This document shows positions 9,804 through 20,637 of a stretch of 64,000 bases of DNA, one piece after another. Position 1 is the stretch's first letter, and each line of letters opens with the position of its first letter. The translations under genes were made by a program, and so were the position numbers. The stretch is taken from positions 1-64,000 of the forward strand of contig JALWWO010000019.1 of NCBI GenBank assembly GCA_027078745.1, written 5' to 3'. The notes under the pieces are model-generated. The model had not been told where the DNA came from. It searched no databases and saw nothing but the letters and a program-made list of their open reading frames with translations. This stretch comes from Chromatiaceae bacterium (lineage in GTDB: Bacteria > Pseudomonadota > Gammaproteobacteria > Chromatiales > Chromatiaceae).

Positions 9804-10166
9804 TCAGGCGCAGCCGCCGCCGCTGGAACCACAGCCGCCACAGCCGCCCCCCATCTGGGGCAAATTGTTGAACACAAAGGTAGAACCGGATTCCCCTCGA
9901 TCGATGAAATCAATCTCCACCCCGCGGAGATATTGCAAGGTGTCCTCATCTACGATGACCTTGAAGCCCTGGTATTCGAGCACCCCATCGTTTTCATTGA
10001 TGCGGTCGGTGAAACTCATGCCGAAGCTGATGCCGCTGCATCCACCCGGCGTCGCAAACACCCGCACGCCCTGAATGTTCTCCTCTACCTGAGAGAAGAG
10101 TTCATCCATCTTCGCCTGTGCAGCTTTCGTCAGGGATAGATCCTGTTCGGTCAGAGTAGCCAACAT
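9804..10166 (-). CDS. IscA/HesB-like iron-sulfur carrier protein
   Basis: An A-type carrier of 120 residues. The first conserved cysteine lies in GGCSGISFGM. The C-terminus is unusually Gly/Cys-rich (GGGCGGCGSSGGGCA), with three cysteines rather than the usual CxC pair. The start at 10166 (MLATLTEQD) is preferred because GAGGAG lies just upstream; a longer frame reaching 10277 has no family similarity. It probably binds a [2Fe-2S] cluster and passes it on. Target proteins are unknown. It is one of three A-type-fold proteins in this window, with ErpA and DsrR. Confidence 0.85.
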   Translation of the reverse strand: MLATLTEQDLSLTKAAQAKMDELFSQVEENIQGVRVFATPGGCSGISFGMSFTDRINENDGVLEYQGFKVIVDEDTLQYLRGVEIDFIDRGESGSTFVFNNLPQMGGGCGGCGSSGGGCA

Positions 10167-10218
10167 GGCAGGTCTCCTCAATGGCTGAGTGTATCGCTCA
10201 AGAATAGCAGAACGTTGC

Positions 10219-10686
10219 TCAAGCCAGCAAACGCCCCTGGGCTGCCAGGCGAGCGAGATGCCGTTGGGCATCCGCAAGATGCTGTCCCCAGTGATAGTGG
10301 AATCCCCTGCGCCATTCCTTTAACACCTGCTCCGGAGCAACTTCCGCAAACCGCAAGCCATGCTTTAACTCGCAATAGATATCCGTCAGATCATCCGCTA
10401 AGCTGCCGGTGATCTCCGTGTCTCCGGGTTCATCGAGCTCCAACGGGTAGCCATCTCGATCGCCCAGGAGTTTTCGAAGATGTGTGTAGAGCTCAAAACG
10501 GGCGTCCAGATCGGGAAACAGACTGGGTTCTGTATCTGCCTTTAGCTGCTGCAAGGATTGGATAGAAGCCTCCAGTCGAGGCAAAAGTCGGGCGATTTCC
10601 TGCAACCAATGGGGCTGATCTTCTCCCGAAACATCGATCCAACGGCAATAGCGTTCTGCCAAGTCGAAGAGTTCCAGTTGGTTCAT
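10219..10686 (-). CDS. DUF5063-type protein
   Basis: Encodes an acidic, helical protein of 155 residues that I assign to the DUF5063 family from its ELFDLAERYCRWID start and the ADDLTDIYCELKHGL and WRRGFHYHWGQHLADAQRHL segments. The function of this family is not known. The ATG at 10686 is preferred over an in-frame upstream start at 10752 because it has an AGGG ribosome-binding stretch and leaves a 71-bp divergent promoter region with thiD. Confidence 0.7.
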   Translation of the reverse strand: MNQLELFDLAERYCRWIDVSGEDQPHWLQEIARLLPRLEASIQSLQQLKADTEPSLFPDLDARFELYTHLRKLLGDRDGYPLELDEPGDTEITGSLADDLTDIYCELKHGLRFAEVAPEQVLKEWRRGFHYHWGQHLADAQRHLARLAAQGRLLA

Positions 10687-10757
10687 GGCCCTGTACCCTT
10701 GCAGATCCTCACCACATGCTTCAGTGTAGATCATGGGTTGAAACATGAGCACTGAAC

Positions 10758-11555
10758 ATGCAGGATTCTGCGCTACAACCGATTCTCCTCTGCATCGGCG
10801 GTCATGATCCCTGCGGCGGGGCGGGTATTCAGGCGGATCTGGAAGCCGCGCGGGCCGCGGGCCTGTTCTCCGCCTGCGTCATCAGCTGCTTGACCACCCA
10901 GGACACCTGCGGGCTGCGGGCCTATTGGCCTCAGCCGGAAGCGCGCATCGAGGCGCAATGCCGCCTGATCTTTCGGGAAAGCCGGGTGGGGGCGGTGAAG
11001 ATCGGACTCTTGGGCAGTTCCCGCATCAGCCGGATGCTGGTGCAGCTCGCCGACGAATACAGGGAGATTCCCTGGGTGCTGGATCCCATTCTGAGCCCCA
11101 GTTTGGGAGAGGGTTTTTTGGATGCCGCTCTCCTCAATCAGATCCGCAAGCATCTCTTGGGACGCTGCACCCTCATCACGCCCAATCTTTCGGAAGCCCG
11201 TTTGCTCAGCGGTGCCAAAGATCCAAAAGCCTGCGCCCAAAAACTGCTGGAAACCGGTTGCCGGTGGGTCCTCATCACGAGCGCCCAAGAGACGGAGGAA
11301 GAAAGAGTCGTCCATCGCCTCTACGGGCAGAACAGAGAGGCATGGGAATGGCACTGGCCCCGACTGCCGGGCCACTATCATGGTTCCGGCTGCACCCTGG
11401 CTAGTGCTGCCGCCGCTCGGTTGGCCTTGGGCATGGAGATGGTCCAGGCAGTGGAAGAAGCGCAGCGTTACACCTGGGAAAGCCTGCGCCAAGCCCTGCG
11501 CACTGGCCGTTGTCAGCTCACGCCCAACCGATTCTATTTTCTCAACCGCCCGTGA
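10758..11555 (+). CDS. thiD: Hydroxymethylpyrimidine (phosphate) kinase
   Basis: A ribokinase-fold enzyme of 265 residues that phosphorylates HMP and HMP-phosphate for thiamine synthesis. It shows the substrate-binding GHDPCGGAGIQAD near the N-terminus and GHYHGSGCTLASAAAA near the C-terminus. The canonical start of this motif is usually SDPSGGAGIQAD. It is the first gene of a thiD-thiE-hemL run and overlaps thiE by 4 bp. No TPP riboswitch was seen in the 71-bp upstream gap. Confidence 0.92.
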   Translation: MQDSALQPILLCIGGHDPCGGAGIQADLEAARAAGLFSACVISCLTTQDTCGLRAYWPQPEARIEAQCRLIFRESRVGAVKIGLLGSSRISRMLVQLADEYREIPWVLDPILSPSLGEGFLDAALLNQIRKHLLGRCTLITPNLSEARLLSGAKDPKACAQKLLETGCRWVLITSAQETEEERVVHRLYGQNREAWEWHWPRLPGHYHGSGCTLASAAAARLALGMEMVQAVEEAQRYTWESLRQALRTGRCQLTPNRFYFLNRP

Positions 11556-12175
11556 ATTTGCGCGGCCTCTACGCCATCACGCCGGATCGTTTCGCCCGCC
11601 CTCGCCCGCTAGAAGAACTCGTGGAAGCGGCACTCGCAGGAGGAGCCGTCCTGATCCAATATCGGGACAAGGGGAAAGATACCAGGCGGCGGGAACGGGA
11701 AGCGCGGTCGCTGCTGCACCTGTGCCGAGATTTCGGCGTGCCCCTCCTCATCAATGACGATCTGGCCCTCGCCCGCCGGATCTCGGCCCAGGGGGTCCAC
11801 CTGGGCCGAGGCGATGCGGACCCCCGAGAAGCGAGAAGGCTGCTCGGTGCAGAGGCCCTCATCGGATTTTCTTGTTACAACCAATTCCAGCGTGCTCAGC
11901 AGGCGAAGGCGTGGGGACTCGATTACCTCGCCTTCGGGCGGTTTTTCCCCTCCCGCACCAAGCCACAAGCCGCGCAGGCGGACCCGGCCTTGTTGGTGCG
12001 CGCCAAGCGGGAACTGGGCTTGCCTTTGGTTGCCATCGGTGGATTGACGCCGGAAAATAGCCCCCCGCTCATCGCCGCCGGCGCAGATCTGCTCGCCGTG
12101 GTGGACGGGGTGTTCGCCGCGCCGGATGTGCAAGCCGCTGCCCAAGCCTTTACCGACCTTTTCCAGGAGCATTGA
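11552..12175 (+). CDS. thiE: Thiamine-phosphate synthase
   Basis: A TIM-barrel enzyme of 207 residues that couples HMP-PP with the thiazole phosphate. It shows the phosphate-binding QYRDKGKD, a [10 protein letters not shown] segment, and the C-terminal [16 protein letters not shown] at 11552 overlapping the thiD stop (GTGA) is chosen; it begins [12 protein letters not shown], the usual family N-terminus. An in-frame TTG at 11510 would only add residues overlapping thiD. Confidence 0.92.
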   Translation: MNLRGLYAITPDRFARPRPLEELVEAALAGGAVLIQYRDKGKDTRRREREARSLLHLCRDFGVPLLINDDLALARRISAQGVHLGRGDADPREARRLLGAEALIGFSCYNQFQRAQQAKAWGLDYLAFGRFFPSRTKPQAAQADPALLVRAKRELGLPLVAIGGLTPENSPPLIAAGADLLAVVDGVFAAPDVQAAAQAFTDLFQEH

Positions 12176-12179
12176 GACC

Positions 12180-13463
12180 ATGAGCCGATCCCAAGCACTC
12201 TACGCCGCCGCCCAACGGCACATTCCCGGCGGTGTGAATTCCCCCGTGCGGGCGTTTCGCAGCGTCGGGGGGGAACCGATCTTCTTCGAGCGGGGAGAGG
12301 GAGCCTATCTCTTCGACGTGGACGGCAAAGCCTACATTGATTATGTGGGTTCCTGGGGTCCCCTGATCCTGGGTCATGCGCATCCCCAAGTCCTGGAAGC
12401 CGTGATCCGGCAGGCCCGTCAGGGATTATCCTTCGGCGCGCCCACCGCCTTGGAGGTGAAGATGGCGGATTTGGTCTGCACGCTGATGCCCTCCATGGAG
12501 CTGGTGCGCATGGTCAACTCTGGTACCGAAGCCACCATGAGCGCCATCCGGCTGGCTCGAGGCTACACGGGGCGGGATCGCATCGCCAAGTTCGAGGGCT
12601 GTTATCACGGCCACAGCGATGGGCTGCTGGTCAAAGCGGGTTCCGGTGCTCTGACTTTAGGGGAACCCAGCTCCCCCGGGGTGCCCGCTGTCCTCGCCGA
12701 ACTCACCCTCACCTTGCCCTATAACGATCTGGAAGCGGTGCGCGCCGCCTTTGCCCGATGGGGGAAGGAAATCGCCTGCCTCATCGTGGAACCGGTGGCG
12801 GGCAACATGAACTGCATTCCCCCCCAGCCGGGCTTTCTAGAAGGCCTGCGCGCTCTCTGCGATCAGTACGGCATCGTGCTGATCTTCGATGAGGTCATGA
12901 CCGGCTTTCGGGTGGCGTTGGGGGGGGCCCAAGCCCATTACGGGGTGCAGCCAGATCTGACCACCTTAGGCAAGGTGATCGGCGGCGGGATGCCTGTGGG
13001 AGCCTTTGGAGGGCGGCGGGCTATCATGGAACAGATTGCACCCCTGGGGCCCGTCTATCAGGCGGGCACTCTGTCCGGCAATCCCATCGCCATGGCGGCG
13101 GGACTGGAGACCCTGAGACTGATCTCAGCGCCAGGCTTCTACGAGCAGCTCACCGCCCAAACCGAACGCCTGATGACTGGCTTATTGGAACGGGCAGCAG
13201 CCCAGGGGGTGCCGCTCACCGCCAATTGGGTGGGGGGCATGTTCGGGCTGTTCTTCACGGAAGCGGATCAGGTGACGGATTATGCAGGTGCCACTGCCTG
13301 CGATCAGCAGCGATTCCGCGCTTTCTTCCAAGGCATGTTGGAACGGGGCATCTATCTGGCTCCCTCCGCTTTCGAAGCGGGTTTCGTTTCCGCCGCCCAC
13401 GGTGAACAGGAAATCCAGGCAACCCTAGACGCAGCGGAAGCCGTCTTCCGAACCCTGAGTTAA
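12180..13463 (+). CDS. hemL: Glutamate-1-semialdehyde 2,1-aminomutase
   Basis: A PLP enzyme of 427 residues that makes 5-aminolevulinate in the C5 haem/sirohaem/corrinoid pathway. It shows [12 protein letters not shown] at the start, [16 protein letters not shown], and the PLP-lysine in [17 protein letters not shown]. The ATG at 12180 lies 4 bp after the thiE stop. Its product feeds sirohaem, the cofactor of the DsrAB enzyme that the dsr genes at the other end of the window serve. Confidence 0.96.
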   Translation: MSRSQALYAAAQRHIPGGVNSPVRAFRSVGGEPIFFERGEGAYLFDVDGKAYIDYVGSWGPLILGHAHPQVLEAVIRQARQGLSFGAPTALEVKMADLVCTLMPSMELVRMVNSGTEATMSAIRLARGYTGRDRIAKFEGCYHGHSDGLLVKAGSGALTLGEPSSPGVPAVLAELTLTLPYNDLEAVRAAFARWGKEIACLIVEPVAGNMNCIPPQPGFLEGLRALCDQYGIVLIFDEVMTGFRVALGGAQAHYGVQPDLTTLGKVIGGGMPVGAFGGRRAIMEQIAPLGPVYQAGTLSGNPIAMAAGLETLRLISAPGFYEQLTAQTERLMTGLLERAAAQGVPLTANWVGGMFGLFFTEADQVTDYAGATACDQQRFRAFFQGMLERGIYLAPSAFEAGFVSAAHGEQEIQATLDAAEAVFRTLS

Positions 13464-13479
13464 CTCAGCCTGGGATGCA

Positions 13480-15167
<1,688 letters not shown>

Positions 15168-15204
15168 TGAATGATTGCCCCACAGCACAGGAAACGAAAT
15201 CCTT

Positions 15205-15627
15205 ATGTATCCTCCCAAACGAAATCTAGGTTTTACCCTGGTAGAACTCTTGGTCGTGCTCGCCATCCTCGGCCTGCTGGTGGGCTTGGTGGGTCCCCAA
15301 GTCATGAAAGCCTTGGGTTCTTCCAAGACCAAAACCGCCCGCATTCAAATCGAAAACCTGGCGGGCACCTTAGACATCTACCGCTTGGACGTGGGCCGCT
15401 ATCCCACCACAAGCGAAGGCCTGCAAGCCTTGGTGGAAAAGCCCAGCGGGGTTGACAATTGGAACGGACCCTATCTGAAGAAATCCAAGGTGCCAGAAGA
15501 TCCCTGGGGATATCCTTATCACTATCGTTCCCCGGGGGAACATGGCCCCTTCGATCTGTGGAGCCTGGGGGCGGATAATCGGGAAGGGGGTGAAGGAGAA
15601 GATCAGGATATTTTGAGTTGGGAATAA
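15205..15627 (+). CDS. gspG: GspG, major pseudopilin of type II secretion
   Basis: 140 residues. The prepilin peptidase site is RNLG|FTLVELLVV with Glu at +5 of the mature protein, followed by the hydrophobic helix. The C-terminal half shows the family PTTSEGLQALVEKP, DPWG.PY and SLGADN regions, including the acidic calcium-binding part. The start at 15205 gives a short basic leader (MYPPKRNLG). It is the first gene of a T2SS cluster. Confidence 0.95.
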   Translation: MYPPKRNLGFTLVELLVVLAILGLLVGLVGPQVMKALGSSKTKTARIQIENLAGTLDIYRLDVGRYPTTSEGLQALVEKPSGVDNWNGPYLKKSKVPEDPWGYPYHYRSPGEHGPFDLWSLGADNREGGEGEDQDILSWE

Positions 15628-15637
15628 ATCCTCCTCG

Positions 15638-16114
15638 ATGACCGCCCGAGGCCCTAAATCTTCCCGCCGTGCCGACGGGTTTACCTTGCTGGAATTGGTC
15701 GTCGTCCTCGCCTTGGCCGTCCTGTTGGTCGCCATCGTGCCGCCCCTACTGACCGCCGCCCTGCCCGGCGCAGAGCTGAAATCCGCGAGCCGACGCATCG
15801 CCGCCAGCCTGCGCCTCGCCCGAGAGGAAGCCATTCGCAAGGGCCATGATGTGGCCTTCATTCTGGATCTGGAAAAACATCGTTATCGAGTAGAAGGCCC
15901 TTTCCGCACCGTGCAACTACCAGCAGATCTAGATCTAACGCTCATCGCCGCAGCTTCCGAAATGCAGGGAGAAGAGCGGGGGGCGATCCGTTTTTTTCCA
16001 GACGGCAGCGCCACCGGCGGCCGCATCCTCCTCAGCCGAGGGGGGAAGGGTTGGCAAGTGGGCGTGCAATGGCTATCCGGTCATGTCCAGTTAGCTCCCT
16101 GGGAAGAACCGTGA
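15638..16114 (+). CDS. gspH: GspH, minor pseudopilin
   Basis: 158 residues. Cleavage site ADG|FTLLELVVVLAL, then a hydrophobic N-terminal helix. The second half is rich in beta-strand residues (AFILDLEKHRYRVEGPF). It lies between gspG and gspI, as in most T2SS clusters, and its stop overlaps the GTG of gspI. Confidence 0.88.
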   Translation: MTARGPKSSRRADGFTLLELVVVLALAVLLVAIVPPLLTAALPGAELKSASRRIAASLRLAREEAIRKGHDVAFILDLEKHRYRVEGPFRTVQLPADLDLTLIAAASEMQGEERGAIRFFPDGSATGGRILLSRGGKGWQVGVQWLSGHVQLAPWEEP

Positions 16115-16509
16115 ATCCAAGGATGCAAGAGGGTTTTTCCCTGCTGGAAGTGCTGGTCGCCTTCTCCATTCTCGCCCTGAGCCTGGGCATTCTGATCCAG
16201 ATCTTTTCCCGAGCCATGACGGCTACCGCCCTGAGCGGTGCCTACCAGCGGGCCATCACCTTGGCAGAAAACAAGCTCAGCTCGGTAGGACTGGAGATTC
16301 CGTTGGAGCTCAGCACGGAATCAGGAGAAACAGAGGACGGCTTCTTTTGGCAGGTGGTGATTGAGGATTATCCCCTGCCGGATACGAGCTGGGAAACCGC
16401 TTCATCCCTCTACGAGATCCGCGCACAGGTTTCCTGGAAGACGGCGGAAGGCACTCGTCAGGTCGTCCTGCGCAGTCTGCGCCTCGTCCCCAAATCCGAA
16501 TCCCCATGA
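16111..16509 (+). CDS. gspI: GspI, minor pseudopilin
   Basis: 132 residues. Cleavage site MQEG|FSLLEVLVAFSILAL, followed by the family segment AYQRAITLAENKLSSVGLE. The GTG at 16111 has a good GGAAGA ribosome-binding site and overlaps the gspH stop; ATG 16123 would give a shorter but workable leader. GspI nucleates the pseudopilus tip with GspJ and GspK. Confidence 0.9.
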   Translation: MNPRMQEGFSLLEVLVAFSILALSLGILIQIFSRAMTATALSGAYQRAITLAENKLSSVGLEIPLELSTESGETEDGFFWQVVIEDYPLPDTSWETASSLYEIRAQVSWKTAEGTRQVVLRSLRLVPKSESP

Positions 16510-17270
16510 ACCGACCAACAGCCAAGGGCTTCACTCTAGTGGAGCTGCTCATTGCCTTCGCCCTCATCGGTCTCATGGCTCTCTTGCTCTTTTCTGGTCT
16601 CCGATTGGGGATGCGCGCCTGGGAAGGGGTGGATGCCTTGATCGCCCGAGAGGCGGAACAGCGGATCACCCGCAATCTGATCCAGCGCCTCTTGCTACAG
16701 GCAAGACCCATCCGCCTGACCTGGGAAGCGAAATCCGTGCTTCTGTTCTCCGGTGATGCAGAACATCTGGAATTCGTCGCCCCCCTGTCGGACCATGTGG
16801 GCATTCCCGGGCTCTATATCCTGCGCTTTGGCCTGGCAGAGGAGCAGGGACTGTTGCTGACCCGCTGGCTGCTGCATCCCGATGTGTTAGCGGGTACGGA
16901 TGAGATTCCCGCATGGGAACCCTTTGAAGAAGGAGATTCGTTCCCGGCCTTTCCCGAGGAAGATCAGGATCTCGCCGAAGGTGCTTTCGGCATGACTCGC
17001 TTGGTGGAAAAGCTGACGAGCTTTGAAATCGCTTATTTCGGCCCAGCTGAGCAGGCCTTGAATCCCAAGGAAGATCCTGCGGTGGGAACATGGCAGGAAA
17101 CATGGCTGGATCGCAAGGAACCACCCTATGCGGTCCGCATCCATCTGGAAACTCCCGGCAGCGCTTGGCCGGATCTCATCGTCCGCCTCCCGGAATCCGA
17201 GGAGAGGCGCTTGGGGAACGGCTTGACGATCGGTCCCGGCCCAGGCCAGGTTCCCTTCACAACCCGTTGA
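16506..17270 (+). CDS. gspJ: GspJ, minor pseudopilin
   Basis: 254 residues. Cleavage site AKG|FTLVELLIAFALIGL. The C-terminal part shows the usual GspJ pattern of an acidic middle and ends with an RLPESEERR...GPGP tail. Part of the IJK tip complex. It overlaps gspI by 4 bp. Confidence 0.88.
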   Translation: MNRPTAKGFTLVELLIAFALIGLMALLLFSGLRLGMRAWEGVDALIAREAEQRITRNLIQRLLLQARPIRLTWEAKSVLLFSGDAEHLEFVAPLSDHVGIPGLYILRFGLAEEQGLLLTRWLLHPDVLAGTDEIPAWEPFEEGDSFPAFPEEDQDLAEGAFGMTRLVEKLTSFEIAYFGPAEQALNPKEDPAVGTWQETWLDRKEPPYAVRIHLETPGSAWPDLIVRLPESEERRLGNGLTIGPGPGQVPFTTR

Positions 17271-17281
17271 GCACTGGAACT

Positions 17282-18181
17282 ATGGGTTGTCCTCCTTCAC
17301 AGCCGACCCAACGAGGAATCGCCCTGATGCTGGTGCTCTGGATTCTGGTTTTGCTGACCCTGATCGCCCTCGCCCTGACCAGCAGCCAGCGCACAGAAAC
17401 AGCTTTGGCAGCTAACCAGCTAGCCCAGGCCCGCTTCCGGGCCCACGCAGAGGCGGCGATCCAATACGCGCTCTTCCGGCTGTTCGCGAGTACAGCGATC
17501 CAAGATGAGGAGGAAGATTGGTTGCCTGACGGGCAGGCCCATGTCTGGCGCTTCGATGAAACCGAGCTGTACCTCCGCATCTTCAACGAAACCTCCCTCA
17601 TCAATCTGAACTTAGCGAACCGGAGCCTGTTGGACAATCTGTTCTATGCCCTGGGCATCGAGGGACAGGAAGCCGATGCTCTGGTGGATGCGATCTTGGA
17701 TTGGCGGGATCGGAATGATCTCCACTTGACCTATGGGGCGGAAGATCCGGAATACGAAGCAGAGGGCTATCCCTATGGCGCCAAAGATGGGCCTTTTGAC
17801 AGCACGGAAGAGTTGCTTCAGGTCATGGGGTTTGACCGAAGTTTATACGAACAGATCGCACCCGTTCTCACAGTGGCTTCCGGTCGGGCCACAGTGATTC
17901 GAGAATTTGCCCCGACGCTGGTGCGGGCGGCCCTGGCAGGCATCACCCTGGAAGAAATGGAAGCTCGGGAAGAGGCTGAAGAAGGGGATGCCGGGCGGTT
18001 TAGCAAGAATAGCAGTGGTCCCCTCTATCGGATTCAGGTCATCCATCGGAATGATCGCGGGGTGGAAAGAAGCTTGACTGCCCTCGTCTACCAAAAGACC
18101 GGAAGGGCTAAGCCTTTGGTCTACTGGCGGCGCTATCGCTCAGGCCGGATTCCGGCGGAATCATCGGGAGGAACAGAATGA
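17282..18181 (+). CDS. gspK: GspK, large tip pseudopilin
   Basis: 299 residues. The N-terminus QRG|IALMLVLWILVLLTLIA is the GspK-type leader, in which Glu at +5 is not kept. It then shows the SAM-like domains with LINLNLANRSLLDNL and DAILDWRDRNDL. The start at 17282 follows the gspJ stop by 11 bp; an earlier in-frame start lies inside gspJ and is unlikely. Caps the pseudopilus. Confidence 0.88.
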   Translation: MGCPPSQPTQRGIALMLVLWILVLLTLIALALTSSQRTETALAANQLAQARFRAHAEAAIQYALFRLFASTAIQDEEEDWLPDGQAHVWRFDETELYLRIFNETSLINLNLANRSLLDNLFYALGIEGQEADALVDAILDWRDRNDLHLTYGAEDPEYEAEGYPYGAKDGPFDSTEELLQVMGFDRSLYEQIAPVLTVASGRATVIREFAPTLVRAALAGITLEEMEAREEAEEGDAGRFSKNSSGPLYRIQVIHRNDRGVERSLTALVYQKTGRAKPLVYWRRYRSGRIPAESSGGTE

Positions 18182-18208
18182 AAAAAATCTTTACAAAGTT
18201 TTGTTAAC

Positions 18209-18233
18209 TCCTCAGAATCCCGAGGATTTTTAT
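18209..18233 (+). terminator. Weak terminator-like hairpin between gspK and gspL
   Basis: A 5-bp stem TCCTC/GAGGA with an 8-nt loop is followed by TTTTT. It lies in the only sizeable gap (69 bp, AT-rich) of the secretion cluster. It may reduce transcription from gspGHIJK into gspLMCD, or it may be chance. Confidence 0.3.
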
Positions 18234-18250
18234 TGCATCGCTAAGACCGC

Positions 18251-19327
18251 ATGCGCGCATCTCTATCTTCCGCAGATACCGCAGGCTTTGAACTATTCCG
18301 GCAGGGGCAGGAAATCCTTTCGCGCTGCTTGCCCACTGCCCTAGGCCACGTCCTCTTCCGGAAACCCTATTTGCAACTGCAGGTTCAGGGAGATCGGGCC
18401 GATCTCTATCGCTGTGCAGGGGAAGCACGGGAATTGTTGGGTCATCTCGACCGCCACACACCCGGCAAGACCCTAGCAGCGATCTTAGCCGAGGTCGGTG
18501 GAAAGGAGGCGCGGCATCTCCGCATAGAGATCCCTGAGGATTATTTGCTCCTGCGCCGGGCAGTCTTTCCCGCTCAGGTGCGCAAGAACCTGCTGCAGGT
18601 CATCACCTATGAGATCGATCGCTTGACCCCCTTCCAGGCGGATCAGGTTTATTTCGATTTCCGTCTGTTGGGAACGCCGAACCCAGGGGGCAAGATCCAG
18701 GTAGAAATCGCTCTCTGCCGGCGGGATCTCATCCGGCACTGGGTGGAGCAGTTGCAGCAAGCCGGTGCGCTGGTGGAAGCGATCCGCTGGTCAGGTGCTT
18801 GGCCTGGTGCGAATCTGTTGCCCTCGGGAGAACGGCCCAAGCGAAAGATCCGAATCTTCACCCTCAACCGATTCCTAGGACTCCTGCTGGTTCTCTTGGG
18901 CAGCGCCGTTCTCATCAGTCCCCTATGGCAAAGGGAGCAGATCCTGCAGCAGCTCGATCGGCAGATAAAAAAACTGCGGGTTCAGGCAGAGGAAGTCCAT
19001 CAGGTGCAGGCAGCGATCGAACGCGCCCGCCAGGGTAGCTTAGTGGTCTTGCAGCAGAAAGCTGAGCACCCTCGGATGATCGATCTGTTGCGGGAACTCA
19101 CGGATCGTCTACCAGATGACACCTGGATTCAAAACTTGGAATATCGGAACGGGGAAGTGCAGCTTCGGGGAGAGTCCGCCCAGGCTGCTGCTCTCATCGG
19201 CCTGCTTGAACAAGCACCTGGGGTAGAAAATGTGACCTTCCGCTCGCCGGTGGTGCGGTTGGCGAACAAGGATCGGGAACGGTTCTATCTAGTCTTTCAA
19301 TATCGCCGGAAAGCGGAGAAGCCATGA
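18251..19327 (+). CDS. gspL: GspL-like/PilN-domain assembly protein
   Basis: 358 residues. A cytoplasmic part of about 205 residues, shorter than classical GspL, contains a region that resembles the actin-like pilus-assembly proteins. One membrane helix (about 204-223) and a PilN-type periplasmic domain with an initial coiled coil follow (LLRELTDRLPDDTWIQNLEY). Assigned GspL by position before GspM. Links the pseudopilus platform to the ATPase GspE, which is not in this window. Confidence 0.78.
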   Translation: MRASLSSADTAGFELFRQGQEILSRCLPTALGHVLFRKPYLQLQVQGDRADLYRCAGEARELLGHLDRHTPGKTLAAILAEVGGKEARHLRIEIPEDYLLLRRAVFPAQVRKNLLQVITYEIDRLTPFQADQVYFDFRLLGTPNPGGKIQVEIALCRRDLIRHWVEQLQQAGALVEAIRWSGAWPGANLLPSGERPKRKIRIFTLNRFLGLLLVLLGSAVLISPLWQREQILQQLDRQIKKLRVQAEEVHQVQAAIERARQGSLVVLQQKAEHPRMIDLLRELTDRLPDDTWIQNLEYRNGEVQLRGESAQAAALIGLLEQAPGVENVTFRSPVVRLANKDRERFYLVFQYRRKAEKP

Positions 19328-19932
19328 GCGCCCGGCGGCGAGCACGTTCCTGTATTTTCGTCTGGTTTCTCGTGCTGTCGGTGCCCCTAGGACTTTTAGC
19401 AGGCATCGGAGGGCCTTGGTGGCAGCGGATGCAAGTGCTGGAAGAACAGATCGAAAACCGCAAGGCCCAGATCCAGCGCTATCAGGCGCGGATCGCTGCA
19501 CTTCCGCAGCTCCGTGCCCTCCTCAAGCAGGAACGCAGCAATCAACTGTTCAAGACGTTTTATTACCGAGCCAAGACGCCCGCCCTGGCCGGCGCCCAGC
19601 TCCAGCGGAGTTTACAACAAATGGTGAGCGATGCCGGTGCTCGGCTGATCAATACCCAATTCCTACCCGCCCGGAAGGAAGAACAACCGCCTCGCGTGCA
19701 CATCCGCACCCAGATCCAGGGAGATACCCGCGCGCTGCGCGATCTGTTGCTCGCCATCGAGAATGCCAAACCGTTCTTATTCATCGATCAAATGTCCGTG
19801 CGTTCCTCTGCCCGACGAGTTTCCAGTCGACGCACCCTTGGGAAAAGGCGTCGTGCTGCTGAAAGAAAGATTCAATGGCAACTGACTGTCCGATTGGATC
19901 TGTTCGGGTATGTCCTCGAGAACGCCCAATGA
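19324..19932 (+). CDS. gspM: GspM-like (type b/PilO-like) secretion protein
   Basis: 202 residues: a basic N-terminus, one membrane helix (about 11-28), a coiled coil (35-75) and a ferredoxin-like periplasmic domain with AGAQLQRSLQQMV and the FLFIDQMSVR strand. This matches the GspM type b pattern. Overlaps gspL and gspC-like by 4 bp at each side, so the trio is cotranslated. Confidence 0.78.
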   Translation: MSARRRARSCIFVWFLVLSVPLGLLAGIGGPWWQRMQVLEEQIENRKAQIQRYQARIAALPQLRALLKQERSNQLFKTFYYRAKTPALAGAQLQRSLQQMVSDAGARLINTQFLPARKEEQPPRVHIRTQIQGDTRALRDLLLAIENAKPFLFIDQMSVRSSARRVSSRRTLGKRRRAAERKIQWQLTVRLDLFGYVLENAQ

Positions 19933-20633
19933 GCAAGGTCATTCTGTTTTCCTGTATTCTCGCCCTGGGGACCCTCCTCTTCTTTCAGTGGCGCCATTGG
20001 CCCCCCGAACTGCCGGCGGAGCCTCCCCGATCTGGAACCGTAGCGCCCTGGGCTCCCTCCCTCGCAACAGGGGAAAAGAACCCCCTGGATCTCCTCAGCC
20101 CGCCGCTTCACGAGGCAGACTATGCCAGCATCGTGGAGCGTCCTTTGTTCCGCCCGGATCGCCGTCCGCCTGAGAAGGAACCAGAAACCCAACCGGAGCC
20201 CGCCCCTGAACCAGGATCGATCGTTTCCTTGGATACCATGGATCTCGTCGCCGTGCTCATCACGCCAGGAACCGCCATCGCCTGGGTGCGCACCCAGGCC
20301 GATCCCACCCCCAGGCGATTTCGGGTTGGCGATACGATTGAGGGATGGCGGCTCAAGGCGATTCATCCTAATGAACTCGAACTGAGCCAGGGAGGGAAAA
20401 CGGACTGGCTGGTGCTGCGCAACTATGCCCAGCCCTTCCAGCCCAAACTTTCATCTCGTCAGCGGTACAATCGCCGTTCGACCCCGGCGAGTCGTCCTCG
20501 GCGGAGACCAAGGCCACCCGCGCGAGGTCGTCCATCCCCGAAATCTCAGAAGCACCCACAATCTAGAAACCCGGCATCCAAACCTTCCGGGCCGCACTTG
20601 GGTCCAGGTCCCAGCCTAGGCCCAGGACCATAA
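19929..20633 (+). CDS. GspC/GspN-like protein with a Pro/Arg-rich tail
   Basis: 234 residues. A short N-terminus with one membrane helix (about 3-19), a linker with a RPLFRPDRRPPE motif, and a homology-region domain (about 100-165) with LVAVLITPG and RFRVGDTIEGWRLKAIH. This is the GspC inner-membrane connector that contacts the secretin. Instead of a PDZ or coiled-coil domain it ends in about 60 residues rich in Pro, Arg, Ser and Gly. Called GspN in some systems with the same gene order. The tail shows the low complexity typical of disordered regions. Confidence 0.75.
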   Translation: MSKVILFSCILALGTLLFFQWRHWPPELPAEPPRSGTVAPWAPSLATGEKNPLDLLSPPLHEADYASIVERPLFRPDRRPPEKEPETQPEPAPEPGSIVSLDTMDLVAVLITPGTAIAWVRTQADPTPRRFRVGDTIEGWRLKAIHPNELELSQGGKTDWLVLRNYAQPFQPKLSSRQRYNRRSTPASRPRRRPRPPARGRPSPKSQKHPQSRNPASKPSGPHLGPGPSLGPGP

Positions 20634-20637
20634 GCCG

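Noticed and set aside
10690-10757. Possible TPP riboswitch upstream of thiD
   Set aside because: The 71-bp gap is too short and no THI-box sequences (CTGAGA, ACCTGATC type) were found.
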